A stretch of 42,731 nt of DNA from a virus: IMG/VR virus record IMGVR_UViG_3300042891_000779, positions 1 through 42,731 of that record; one strand, written 5' to 3'. The notes beneath the pieces were generated by a model. That model saw only the letters and a list, made by a program, of their open reading frames with translations, had not been told where the DNA came from and made no database searches. A program made the position numbers and the translations under genes. The first letter of the stretch is position 1, and each line of letters starts with the position of its first letter. Shown one piece after another: positions 9,101 through 16,184 of the stretch.

Positions 9101-11184
9101 TAGATCTGTTGAGCCAAAGCGCGTGAACGGCCGCGCAACTTGTTCAGCGCCTTGATGCTGTTCATCATGTACCTAACCGATGAACGGGGAAGTTGGCCTG
9201 GCAATTTCTGGGCGACAATGTCTTCGACGGTTGGGAGGCCCGTGGTCGGATCTTCTCTCAGCGGCTGCGCTCCGCCACCAGGGCCATCCGACGGGGGCGG
9301 GGTGCCGATGACTTCAGATGTGCCCATCTGGCCGAGCGCCTCGCGGATCGCCATGATTTCAGCAATGCGGTTGCGCTCCTTGGCGGGCCACATGCTGAGG
9401 TCCAGCGTGCCGTCAGCGTTGTATGGCGCGAGCACTTCGGTTGGGGTCGCCTCGGCTATCGCCGCAATCATGTTGACGCGGACCGGATCGTCGGCTGGCC
9501 TATTGATTAGGTCTTGCTCAATAATGCGGTCGAAGATGTCGGCAAGATCCTGGGTAGCAGCATTTCTGCGCAGGGCCTGTTGCAGCCGTTCCATATTCGG
9601 GACGGGCATGTCGAGGTAGACATCAAGCGGGTCGCGCTTAAGTTCCCCTGTCTGCGGGTCGCGATAGACGGTCCCGTAGCCTTCGCGTCGTGGGCCAGCA
9701 AGATTCTGCTCGATGTACTCGTCGAGCGCTCCAACGCCTTCTGCAATTCGACGAGCTTGCGTCTGGTCGAGGAGATTCTGCTCGAATGCGACAGCCAACC
9801 GAGCGCCTTCGTCGCTGAGCGAAAAGCCTTTGTCTCTACTGCGCGAGCCGTACCTAACGATGGTTTCTAGATCTAGGTCAGGCAGGGCCTTCTGGAGATT
9901 GACCAGCAGTTTAGACCGGCCGTTGCGGACAGCAAAGATTGCTTCTTCCTCAATTGAAGTGAGAGCGCCGTACTTCTTACCCGTTGTAGGATTAACCTCG
10001 TCATACGCAAATGGCTTGACCAGCGTGTTCAAGCCTTGTCGGACAATCGCCTGCTTCTTAGCCTCTACTCGACGTAGGCGGTCTTTGGCCCATTGCGTGA
10101 CCGCGCCACGCGTCGCGATAAGTGGTTTGCCTGTCTCGGGGTCAAGGACTGGGTTGCCTTCAGGATCAAGCAGCCGCGTCCCGGCAAATCGATTAAGAAC
10201 GTCGGCTTGTTGGCGCAGTCGCCCTGCTATGCCGGTTGCATCTCCACTTTCGTCGAACCGCGTTGCTTTACGACGTTTGTAATCTGCCCATGATCGGCCT
10301 GCGTACCCGGCTGCTCGCGTCGCGCCCTTGATCGGCATGGTGTACGCGAGGATTGGGGCAGCGCCGATAAGCCCAGTTGCGCGCTCAAACTTCGCTGCCG
10401 CTTGCTGCTGGTCTCGCGCAGTCTTTGCCTTGGCCGTGTACCGGGCTGCTTCGTCGGCAAAGGCTGCTGCCTCTTCTGCCGTTGTCGCCGTCTTCGCTCT
10501 GCCTGCAGCTTGCTGCCCCTTGACTTCGCTGACAGCAGCAGCGCCTCCAAAGCCGCGCCTGAAAACAGAACCGATGAGTGAGATGTTGCCGAAATCTTCA
10601 ATGATGACTCCGGCCGGTGACCGCCCTTCGCGTAATGCTTGCGTGATGCGATCTGTTTTTGGCTTAGGGTTGTAACCCCACGTCTTCGTTTTCTTGTCGT
10701 AGACAAATTCGTCCCTGCCGCCAATAATTGCGTCGAGGTCGTCATACGTAGCTTTAATTGACTTTGCGCCTTCGGCTGCAGCCTTAGAAAATGCAAAACC
10801 AGCGATTGGGATGTTTTGCGCCCAACCAAAGCCGCCGCGCTTCGCCCATTCGGCTGGTTGCCCTAAGCCAAGACCAATAAGCGACCCCGCAAAATTCGCA
10901 AGGGACTTCGGCGTAGCGGCGGTCATGCCCCCTAGTTCGCCGGGGATGGCTTTGATCGAGTTCTTGAGGTCTTGGAACGTGATCTCGGTGTCGATCTCGT
11001 CTGCCGCCAACATCCCAGTTTGGACAGCCGCTTGCGCAGTCTTTGCGCCCTGGCCGGTTTCTTCGACTACTGGCGCGGCTGGTTTAGCTGGCGCGGCCGG
11101 AGTGGTTGCCCACGGGATGGGTGGGAATTGGTCGAGTTGGCTGCCTTCCGACTTTGCCGTTGGCGCTTTGAGTCGCGGGGCCAT
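3112..11184 (-). CDS. Giant internal virion protein (2,690 aa), polyvalent-type
   Basis: It fills 19% of the genome. The N-terminus is Ala/Pro-rich, with Gly/Ala amphipathic segments near 75-130 and 255-300. Residues about 690-1110 are mostly long coiled coil. About 1140-1335 is a compact alpha/beta segment that may be clamp-like (see findings), and about 1435-1520 is another globular unit. Residues about 2230-2470 contain SITWQLGDIISTFLLSSLTG and a region ending APWERRYIMPHVTFYAWIKH, like a conserved domain of giant podoviral proteins (probably LPD38, from memory). These proteins are packaged in the capsid and ejected with the DNA. No protease, ADP-ribosyltransferase or lysozyme motif was seen. 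It starts in a TAATG overlap with the preceding gene. Confidence 0.72.
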   Translation of the reverse strand: MAPRLKAPTAKSEGSQLDQFPPIPWATTPAAPAKPAAPVVEETGQGAKTAQAAVQTGMLAADEIDTEITFQDLKNSIKAIPGELGGMTAATPKSLANFAGSLIGLGLGQPAEWAKRGGFGWAQNIPIAGFAFSKAAAEGAKSIKATYDDLDAIIGGRDEFVYDKKTKTWGYNPKPKTDRITQALREGRSPAGVIIEDFGNISLIGSVFRRGFGGAAAVSEVKGQQAAGRAKTATTAEEAAAFADEAARYTAKAKTARDQQQAAAKFERATGLIGAAPILAYTMPIKGATRAAGYAGRSWADYKRRKATRFDESGDATGIAGRLRQQADVLNRFAGTRLLDPEGNPVLDPETGKPLIATRGAVTQWAKDRLRRVEAKKQAIVRQGLNTLVKPFAYDEVNPTTGKKYGALTSIEEEAIFAVRNGRSKLLVNLQKALPDLDLETIVRYGSRSRDKGFSLSDEGARLAVAFEQNLLDQTQARRIAEGVGALDEYIEQNLAGPRREGYGTVYRDPQTGELKRDPLDVYLDMPVPNMERLQQALRRNAATQDLADIFDRIIEQDLINRPADDPVRVNMIAAIAEATPTEVLAPYNADGTLDLSMWPAKERNRIAEIMAIREALGQMGTSEVIGTPPPSDGPGGGAQPLREDPTTGLPTVEDIVAQKLPGQLPRSSVRYMMNSIKALNKLRGRSRALAQQIYDARVAQDALERHIVKMHLELMELEGFWLNRLGRRVEPNKKGELPKSARRIEGLIAEARAIRDQQLALYNDMVAKQQETIVVDGVEVSRDIVASNVETLSRAIEDSENKMDAMDETVGVLAELSDELSDHDAKAAAQLELEGGDPQALRAIIEQDLADMPADLADLPSVGKSFPDVDDILSAVASRIEAVANRTAPLYAQIDAIENQAEAAHNALGDQPDYRAPEYEAYDQQVDRIYEQRDAQVAAIEDQIAQLDDVMESFVSEAADKIYDYLAKLDPTRAAELSKRLSSMVDVLVGRERAVAEMLRTEEFNATRARLRTSIELQEFYADELIPLLSSLAAASQPAGPVSWPGQPFDAGARAVEPAPPAVEEPAITPEEQAAQDAYNAAQAEVNRAADEVTNTEAAVARLKKMQGKPAEPTVVYGIDEVNAALDDAFKRGQVTSNKIKQFNNAVDYSYVPPAKSSDTLKALDSAIFAQLKNGDGFGRAFVQEIDGKLYFSDSYVAVELPETSFLARKIRESGEDPKGKWATDAKNKGDAEKLGVKKVGEGPNFSRLLAEAKKTKFSEPAVIVDSYVGSDGGGLVVLEANGQQAIVAADVLAKVLGPDRTIHLDVENPLRPLAVRQGPGTKDNIVAILMPTKGNTPPASMTERLMKAAEGTLGKNSSVKNDILSNLRRASEEPVAGPTKDDLVAAEKDLKTAKGRLKAAETKAAGLKPVERKAALKPIEPSPAPTTPTGPRTITVTRDTPTRVTYRGVIYELRIVEGRWSNTMYAYPANIAIARILPDFDQIVATYNDTSGYGDGENVFASPVPKVTVQTKQPMGQREFVLDEAMIAVIEKAVKADADALAKNTKMVSKDVAPKIQRSQELLQAAADAYQNRKAVDELVNSVGKTDKIGITLKKPIQIAIKRAEKLIAAGKRRSKDATLRNDIFPLERNIAALDAAIEHFDRTGNWMGKTYGVTGIDQLSVNYLVNVGQGQAAKTLETPLVAGPKGKIDVDYAVESLREAAVSIREDLVAQLEERLSNLTPEQLGEVAKDVGEQTKAAASTDPPRKNALNAKNWVKMPDGSLQFDTGTRTYSVKTVDRPGQEGKRKLKNYVLTRIASDGLPIESTTQVFKTFAGARKYVAETVSIDGNMVAAYSGPKPTLELEPPKTPPFPKDLIDAEARLAKAEGRRVSLLKGLNRAEAKLIKMRVRDAKLRALQPRVAAAEARLESRLGREILTQPELTDVGGQPIPVDPELGVRLRPTETRRRTTTEETRGREDIDGPLSEDVKAMYEAVEASLNEANFRRRAGIPVTLAMRSSMEIPRRRVPSSGPMEGRYAGVPEVFGAGYVPATGRSTGEPGPRREITEGLTGYRKLSSQRYRTGNYDEIYNMRTLIERVVAEQRQMSQHEAMVALMSSEFAVSAEELLGEELIAQFDREAYDYALKPVSEGGIDTYQPGRMDREAYFQKEYAQRRGQLIREEMSRRGWETNPGEYKNLEAARPDRHINGATRFLPKYVRAAVARKTTLVDPSALNAYLRTAQRGTTLFKNLTLPLSITWQLGDIISTFLLSSLTGVPIKQLIENMQTAYEQNYGGGIKEVFKGEADRTIGPIGEFISESGLQDVGLRLEERAALQGLDPTRIGALPSRVPVLGAIPRGYGWFRERAYRFNEFTNRLGRQAYFMSRLQQSLEGYNAAQKQLDPDHIDVTMDRIVDYKLHETNPEIGRLFWDTINQANDVMGDWMDLAPWERRYIMPHVTFYAWIKHINKLFVKLAMNDPTKIMWYMYLGQMAYEPDTDPFGILAGYVPSFAKGYLSRIDFAGPFSDVVNGVPWNVFSQAVGGPPKQNVLQGVTSLFSPVPRLIGAAAGVSFKGGLQPLDRPPGAGAVDQAGRQVAPSLIAPGRLGELTGVVVDTFPLLRKLADLAPDGKIPGTDIQLGPYKTYETGYARTIPGTNIKAPKPMGRVGALLNLFNVPLRPGKTEQQVIEEQIQAIKDLEAFRRQKLKLEALSD

Positions 11185-12287
11185 TAGCCCTCGTCAAACG
11201 AGTACATCGGCATTTGCTGATTGAGCGCTGCGGCTGACAAGCCAGCCTGCGTTTTGCCTCCTTGAGTTTCTCTCTGCAGCAACATCGCCAAAAGCATAGA
11301 GTAATAACCCGACTGATTCGGGTCTCTGAGTTTTGCGTACACGTCCTTAAGGAAGCCCGACTTATCATCGGATGCGTAGTACCCGTTGACTCGAGCTTGC
11401 AATGATTCGGACAGGGCCTTCGTTTTTTGCTCGATCGTACTTCCAGCCATGCTGTCAACGGTCTGGTACAAAAGCTGGTTTGACATGCCGGTCAAATTCC
11501 GCATGCGGGAAGCGCTGAGCCCAGTAGCAGCTTCGACAGCGCTCACCATGTCTTGCTCTTCTAGTTTGGTCTCGTATTCTTTATCTGAGCGCAGTTGCGA
11601 AATGAGGGCACGATAGTCAGCGTCTTCTTGCCGCTTGGCTTCGTACGGTTTGCCGGTCAGCGCCAGTGAGAGCTGCTCTCTCTCCCGTTCATAAGCTTGT
11701 GCATCAACTTCTGGTCCGAACTCTCCAGCAGCCAAAGCCGGGTTCATGCCGTAACGACTTGTCGCAATTGCGCGGGCGTATGCGCTTGCTGGCGTTTCTT
11801 CAATGTTTTCGGCGGCTGACACGGCTTGCCCCATTGCTTGCGTCTGCTGCCGCGCGTAATCACGCATTTCCCTGACGTTTGGTCCAGACATAAACCCAAC
11901 CCCATATGGGCCAACCTCGACCTGGTAGGGCTTAAGCCCAGCAGCCGCTATGTCGATGCCCTGCTGCGTGCGTTGGGTTGCAAGCTGGCGAATTTGATCT
12001 GAATAGGCTGCTGCGGCTTCTTTCCTGCCGAAAGCCTCGCCAAGGATTGCCGTGTTCAGGTCTTCCTTATTGTAATAGCCGCCGTACTTGCCTTCAGGCG
12101 AGAGGCCAACGTTCGTAATGGGAACGCCAGCGGTTATGCCTTGGGCTTGCAAGTAGTCGTCATATGTGGTCGGCTGGACCTTCTGAACCAGCGCCTTACC
12201 CATGGCGGTGTTCACGGGCGGCGTCGGCTCGGGCGGCTTAACGCCGGTTGCCATCTCAACAAGCTTCTGTTTCGTGCCGAGAGCCAT
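11184..12287 (-). CDS. Putative internal virion protein (367 aa)
   Basis: A 367-residue soluble protein, rich in Ala, Gln, Glu and Tyr, with several predicted long helices (for example around REMRDYARQQTQAMGQAVSA). The C-terminus is Gly/Gln-rich and ends PMYSFDEG. No family recognised. It sits between the lysis module and the giant virion protein and is coupled to both neighbours by one-base stop/start overlaps (TAATG). That is the usual position of the smaller ejection or core proteins in podoviruses, so an internal-core role is inferred from position only. Confidence 0.55.
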   Translation of the reverse strand: MALGTKQKLVEMATGVKPPEPTPPVNTAMGKALVQKVQPTTYDDYLQAQGITAGVPITNVGLSPEGKYGGYYNKEDLNTAILGEAFGRKEAAAAYSDQIRQLATQRTQQGIDIAAAGLKPYQVEVGPYGVGFMSGPNVREMRDYARQQTQAMGQAVSAAENIEETPASAYARAIATSRYGMNPALAAGEFGPEVDAQAYEREREQLSLALTGKPYEAKRQEDADYRALISQLRSDKEYETKLEEQDMVSAVEAATGLSASRMRNLTGMSNQLLYQTVDSMAGSTIEQKTKALSESLQARVNGYYASDDKSGFLKDVYAKLRDPNQSGYYSMLLAMLLQRETQGGKTQAGLSAAALNQQMPMYSFDEG

Positions 12288-12802
12288 TACTCGTAAGCCA
12301 TTCTGCCGGGCTGCGATGCCATGCGCCTAGCTAGGTGTTGCGACGGCGGAATCATGTAGTAACTGTAGTCCGATCCCATCGGGACTGCGCCCCTAAACGC
12401 GTTCAGGTAAGGGATGCTCTTCATCCATTCAGGCATTTGCGGTTGCGGGAAATACGAACCTGGACTCGGGTACTGGCCGTACTGGGGTTGAATCGGCATG
12501 ATGCCATCTCCGTCTCCGCCAGAGCCCTTGTTCTTATCTTTCTGTTCCTCGATGTAGGCCCGATAGTTGTTGATGTAGCTGGGCAGCTTGTCGCGCAAGG
12601 CCGTCAAGTACGCGTCCTGGCCAGCCATGCCCGTGCCCTCATACAGGTTTGACTGCAGGACGTTAGCGCCTTCGACCATGCCAGATCGCGTCTCAATATT
12701 GCGCAGCATCGGGTCAACAGATGCTTTAATCGCTGCCTGCTGGTCAGCGCCGGTCCGTATATTCTCCCGTGCGCCTTCAACGTATTTATAGATCGGCCTC
12801 AT
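12287..12802 (-). CDS. Putative internal virion protein (171 aa)
   Basis: A 171-residue protein. Residues 1-90 look helical. The middle is a Pro/Gln/Tyr/Gly-rich linker around YGQYPSPGSYFPQPQ, and the C-terminal segment contains PYLNAFRGAVPMGSDYSYYM. No known domain is recognised. It overlaps the upstream proline-repeat gene by 4 nt and the downstream 367-aa gene by 1 nt. It is therefore one of three co-translated proteins that precede the giant internal protein, and is probably part of the same core complex. Confidence 0.52.
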   Translation of the reverse strand: MRPIYKYVEGARENIRTGADQQAAIKASVDPMLRNIETRSGMVEGANVLQSNLYEGTGMAGQDAYLTALRDKLPSYINNYRAYIEEQKDKNKGSGGDGDGIMPIQPQYGQYPSPGSYFPQPQMPEWMKSIPYLNAFRGAVPMGSDYSYYMIPPSQHLARRMASQPGRMAYE

Positions 12803-13611
12803 CGAACCCTCGTTGTGGTCGGCTTCTTAACTGGTGCGGGCGGTGGCGGTGGCGTCGGTTTAGGCGGCGTCTGAGGCTTGGGGGGAGTTGCGGGCTTCGG
12901 CGGGGTTGCCGGTTTCGGTGGTGTCGCAGGCTTGGGCGGCGCGGCGGGGCGGACGGCGGCTGCGCTCTGTGGCGCGCCTAGCGCGCTGTATGCGGCGGCG
13001 ACAAACGGCTCGGTGATAATCGGTAGGGTCGATTGAACGGGCCCGCGGCCTATTGCTGCCTGTCGGTTCTCGGGCTGACCAAATGCGGCAAACGCCGCTG
13101 ATTCCTCTGGAGTGCGGGCTGCGGCTGGTTTATCAACGGACGAGGGGGACGGCGTCGCCACTGGACCGCCAGGGGTCGCTGCTGGCTTTTCTTCGGGGGC
13201 TGCGGTTTCCGGCTGCGTGCCGTACTTGGCCCTGTAATCGGCGATGTCAAGAGCAAGCTTAGTATCGAGCCCAGTCTTGTCGCCTGCGGCGCGGCCGTAA
13301 AGGTCCAACACCGACTGCATGTAATCAGTCAACTGGCGTTCACGACCAGTTGCGGCCTGCCCCGACCTAAGCAGCCCCCTGGACTCGAGGCTACCCTCGA
13401 GCCTTTCGCCAGCCCGCTCATAACCAACGTCGAGCATGCCTTTTTGCTGCCCCTCGCCTGGGGCATTGTAGGTTGTTTTCCCGGCCGCGTCCTTGCCGAA
13501 CGTGCCACCAGCAGCCCGCTTGACCTCAGCATCAATCTTCGCTTTTGCAGCTTCGTTTGCGTTGGTCGCAAGCTGGATCAACGAGTTGAGGTAGTCGGTA
13601 GATGCTGCCAT
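12799..13611 (-). CDS. Internal virion protein with proline-rich C-terminal repeats (270 aa)
   Basis: Residues 1-125 are helical with Ala/Lys-rich segments and YERAGERLEGSLESRGLLRS, a pattern shared with small podoviral core proteins. The last 50 residues are tandem PPKPAT units, four near-identical copies, followed by a poly-proline run. The DNA repeat makes this 3' end prone to copy-number change. A Pro/Lys-rich arm could bind DNA or span the periphery of the core. No enzymatic motif. The start overlaps the stop of the TM/coiled-coil gene by one base. Confidence 0.55.
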   Translation of the reverse strand: MAASTDYLNSLIQLATNANEAAKAKIDAEVKRAAGGTFGKDAAGKTTYNAPGEGQQKGMLDVGYERAGERLEGSLESRGLLRSGQAATGRERQLTDYMQSVLDLYGRAAGDKTGLDTKLALDIADYRAKYGTQPETAAPEEKPAATPGGPVATPSPSSVDKPAAARTPEESAAFAAFGQPENRQAAIGRGPVQSTLPIITEPFVAAAYSALGAPQSAAAVRPAAPPKPATPPKPATPPKPATPPKPQTPPKPTPPPPPAPVKKPTTTRVR

Positions 13612-13868
13612 TACGCAGACTTCCGGGTCCGCACAACCTTCGGCTTGGCAGCAGCGTCAAGGCGTCGAACGTCAGACTTCAGGTCGCGGACGTCAGCCTT
13701 GACGTCAATCATGTCGCCCTTCACGTCTTTCACGTCGTTCTTTACCTCTTGGATAATAGCCATTGACTGACCGTGCTGCTCGGTGTTCCGCTTATCCAAG
13801 CGATACAAGAGCCACATTACAGGACCGCCGATGACCGCGACAACAATAGGGGCGATCATGTCGCTCAC
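13611..13868 (-). CDS. Small membrane protein with coiled-coil tail, holin-like
   Basis: The likely start is a GTG at 13868 that overlaps the endolysin stop (GTGA); an ATG at 13859 is also possible. The 85-residue product has one N-terminal transmembrane segment (IAPIVVAVIGGPVMWLLY), then a heptad-like Asp/Val/Lys helix (VKNDVKDVKGDMIDVKADV), and a basic C-terminus. One TM helix plus coiled coil next to an endolysin suits a type III holin or a pinholin partner, and such proteins are common in this place. A structural role is possible because the next gene is a virion protein. Confidence 0.58.
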   Translation of the reverse strand: MSDMIAPIVVAVIGGPVMWLLYRLDKRNTEQHGQSMAIIQEVKNDVKDVKGDMIDVKADVRDLKSDVRRLDAAAKPKVVRTRKSA

Positions 13869-14464
13869 GACGGGTCGCTCCATTGCCAGTGCCACCACTC
13901 AAACTCGGGGTTCGGTTGGCCGTTGTCGAGGAACGGGAGTCCTTGCAGGGTGAACCCATAGGTGGGTGCGTTCTTGCACAACCATTTGCGCGCCCGTTCG
14001 GTGAGCGGCTTGGTGCCGTCTTTCGTCTTGGACCCGAGGTCGATGGCGACGCCCCATTGGTGCGGCGATCCACGGTCGGGGCTGGCCGACGGGGCCATGC
14101 CGGGCTTGAGGTACCAGGTCGCGCCTTGCCAGGTGCGGGTGATCTGCGGGCTGCGGCCCCCGTCTTGCTTGCTGTACCGCTGAAGGAACAGTTGCTCGAC
14201 CTCTTTGGGGCTGCGGTATGCGCCCAGGTTGACGAACTGGATTTCCTCGGTCTTGGCGGCTTCGATCAGGTTCTCGAAGTAGATGTTGCATTCCTTCCAC
14301 AGGAGCCCGCCGATGGGGGTCTTGGTCAGGAAATGGTCAGGGAGGCCCGTGTTCTTGTACTTCTCAAACCCGTCTGGGATGACCAGCGCGGCGGCTGGGA
14401 TACCCTTGTTCTTGCCGACGGCGAGCTTCAGGCGGCGGACGAGTGGTTGCTTACCCGTTGGCAT
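13865..14464 (-). CDS. M15-family (VanY-like) peptidase endolysin
   Basis: From the ATG at 14464 the product is 199 residues. The frame extends further upstream, but that part is arginine-rich shadow sequence over the holin gene. The zinc site of M15 D,D- or L,D-peptidases is visible: SPHQWGVAIDLG gives H135 and D142, and EWWHW gives H192. YRS (83-85) supplies the conserved arginine. It would cut peptide stems in host peptidoglycan at lysis. There is no signal peptide, so it needs a holin, and holin-like genes flank it on both sides. It overlaps the upstream holin gene by 14 nt. Confidence 0.85.
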   Translation of the reverse strand: MPTGKQPLVRRLKLAVGKNKGIPAAALVIPDGFEKYKNTGLPDHFLTKTPIGGLLWKECNIYFENLIEAAKTEEIQFVNLGAYRSPKEVEQLFLQRYSKQDGGRSPQITRTWQGATWYLKPGMAPSASPDRGSPHQWGVAIDLGSKTKDGTKPLTERARKWLCKNAPTYGFTLQGLPFLDNGQPNPEFEWWHWQWSDPS

Positions 14465-14654
14465 CGGAGCCTCGACCGAATGCCTGATCCTTTGGGTTGA
14501 GGTAGCGCATGATGACCGGCAGCGCCGCGGCCCACAGGGCGTTGAGCGCAGCCTTCCAGTCCTGGCCCGAGGCGATGTACGAGGCGATGCCCGCACCAAC
14601 GACCGAACGTGCGTATGAGGCGATGAGCGCCTTATTCGCTGCTGTCAGCTTCAT
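14451..14654 (-). CDS. Holin-like membrane protein (67 aa)
   Basis: A 67-residue protein beginning MKLTAANKALIASYARS, with Ala/Gly-rich hydrophobic segments around SVVGAGIASYIA and LNALWAAALPVIMRYL, and ending with PKDQAFGRG. This is the recurring layout of a small holin-like family found beside endolysins in aquatic phages (recalled pattern). It probably forms the membrane lesion for the M15 endolysin whose start it overlaps. The ribosome site is AAGAAAG just before the ATG. Confidence 0.68.
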   Translation of the reverse strand: MKLTAANKALIASYARSVVGAGIASYIASGQDWKAALNALWAAALPVIMRYLNPKDQAFGRGSDANG

Positions 14655-14925
14655 CTTTCTTTCTCCTTCGTGTGCTTGCTCCAGACCCGATCATTACGCC
14701 GGACAGGGCTCCTGTCAGGAACGAAATGGTTGGGGTGAGAATCTTGAAGAACTCGGCGTCGTTGGGTGCCTGCTCCATTGGCTGACTGACCCAGATAAGG
14801 CTGTAGAGAATTGTCAGCACCGACGCCACGAGGCAGACGCCGAGGATAAGGCCGATGAAGAAGCGGAGCCGGGCGTCTAGTTCGTCTGCGGTGAGACGTT
14901 CCCCCTTGCCTTGTCTCAGCCGCAT
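14632..14925 (-). CDS. Two-helix membrane protein of the lysis module (97 aa)
   Basis: The start is taken at the ATG at 14925, ten bases inside the end of the lipoprotein gene. An ATG at 14997 would add an unlikely Arg-rich leader that overlaps that gene further. The product has two hydrophobic helices, LRFFIGLILGVCLVASVLTI and TPTISFLTGALSGVMIGS, joined by a loop with SQPMEQAPND, and a basic tail. Proteins of this shape, with a Q-P-M-x-Q-A-P loop, are common beside phage lysozymes. A holin or antiholin role is inferred. It overlaps the 67-aa holin gene by 23 nt. Confidence 0.58.
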   Translation of the reverse strand: MRLRQGKGERLTADELDARLRFFIGLILGVCLVASVLTILYSLIWVSQPMEQAPNDAEFFKILTPTISFLTGALSGVMIGSGASTRRRKKDEADSSE

Positions 14926-15140
14926 TTGCTGCCCCCGACGCCACCGACGGCGGGCTCGGTTGAGAAGCCATAAGCAATAGTCGAAGACGGCACCCATCCC
15001 AAAGCCTTGTTCTTAGTGCGGACCACGGTTGTGGTCGCGGCGGATCGGACATAGCCACAGGGGTCGCGAAAACGGTCGGAGCAGGCCACCAAGAGAGAGC
15101 CGAGGATGAGGGCTACAACGATCAGGCGGGCAATAACCAT
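14916..15140 (-). CDS. Small lipoprotein in the lysis module
   Basis: The ATG at 15140 gives a 74-residue protein that starts MVIARLIVVALILGSLLVAC. This is a signal peptide ending in a lipobox (LLVAC), so the mature protein would be lipid-anchored at Cys20. The rest is short, with two further cysteines and a Gly/Val tail. In Gram-negative phages an Rz1 spanin would look like this. An actinobacterial host makes that role doubtful, and superinfection immunity or envelope modification are alternatives. An ATG 18 bases upstream is possible but would place charged residues before the signal. Confidence 0.58.
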   Translation of the reverse strand: MVIARLIVVALILGSLLVACSDRFRDPCGYVRSAATTTVVRTKNKALGWVPSSTIAYGFSTEPAVGGVGGSKCG

Positions 15141-15179
15141 GTTGCCATCGTGGCACAAACGTACCCACGTTTCTAGGGG

Positions 15180-16184
15180 TCAGGGCTTGATGATGTAGTT
15201 CAGTACGATGTAGGGCTGAAGGTTGCTAATGGCCGTCGAGCTACCGGGGCCGTCGCCCGAGGAGCCGCTGAAGTCGGGCACGTCAATGCTGTGCTTGTGC
15301 GCTGAGTTGGTCGAGTTAATTGAAATGCCTGTTGTTTCGCGGTCAGTATTTTGCGACAAGGCGTTGTACGAATACGCCACACTTGTGTCAACTGGATTTT
15401 CCATGTTTTTATTCTGGTAATTCGGCTCGCTGTACCCGTGGACGTGGCCTGGGTCGGTGATCGTGTGGGTGTGGGAGCCACCGTCGGCCGTGTCAAATGC
15501 GGCATGGTTGTGGTTAATCGCGTGTTGGTGGGGTGGCAGGTTTGCGGTGCCGATGGTGTGCGTCTCGGCCCCGCCAGTCGAGCCAAGGGTCGCGAATGTG
15601 CCAGACCCGATGCCGACTGGGACGCGGTTGGTTAGCAGTGGAACTCGGAAGAACCCTGCCGCAGGTGCCGCCTGGCCCCCCGAGGTGTTGTAGGTGTTGC
15701 CCAGAATCGCGTAAAGAGCCGCGTATGTGGTGGTGCTGTAGGCGGTGCCGTCGCAAAGAAGCCAGCCAGTCGGTGCGGCCGCGCCGCCGTACTGCATAAT
15801 CGTCCCGGACGGTATGGGTGTCGCGGTGGTGCTGATGGTGACGACGCCAGTGGCGCGGTCGATCGTGATGTTGGTGCCTGCGACGATACCCGAGACGATG
15901 TTCGTGTTGAGGTAATCCTCGAGGATGTTATCTCGTACCGTTAAATCGTCAACCAGTTGTTCAAGTTTCTTTTTGTCGGTCAGGTCGGCGAGCGAGCCAG
16001 AAATGTCGTCCCAGCGGATTGGGAACTCAAAGGCGATCATGCTGTTCGCCTCTTGCTTCGTCGCTGTCTGACCCGAGCCCTGGCCGACGCCGATGGTGGT
16101 CAAACTGGTAACGGTTTCCGCTGGGCCTGCGCCTGACGCGCCATAAATGGTTTGCTGGGCGAGGCCGTCAAACCTTTCGGTCAC
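15180..16184 (-). CDS. Tail fibre with phage tail-collar domain
   Basis: A 334-residue protein. Residues 1-115 form an N-terminal attachment and shaft region. From about 122 there is a typical collar domain: PSGTIMQYGGAAAPTGWLLC, then a YAALYAILG segment and FFRVPLLTNRVPVG. The C-terminal part carries histidine pairs (HQH, HNH, HTH, HVH, HKH) of the kind that bind metal in trimeric receptor-binding tips. It ends LQPYIVLNYIIKP, as these proteins usually do. It overlaps the nozzle-like tail gene by 4 nt. Probable receptor-binding or side fibre. Confidence 0.8.
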   Translation of the reverse strand: MTERFDGLAQQTIYGASGAGPAETVTSLTTIGVGQGSGQTATKQEANSMIAFEFPIRWDDISGSLADLTDKKKLEQLVDDLTVRDNILEDYLNTNIVSGIVAGTNITIDRATGVVTISTTATPIPSGTIMQYGGAAAPTGWLLCDGTAYSTTTYAALYAILGNTYNTSGGQAAPAAGFFRVPLLTNRVPVGIGSGTFATLGSTGGAETHTIGTANLPPHQHAINHNHAAFDTADGGSHTHTITDPGHVHGYSEPNYQNKNMENPVDTSVAYSYNALSQNTDRETTGISINSTNSAHKHSIDVPDFSGSSGDGPGSSTAISNLQPYIVLNYIIKP

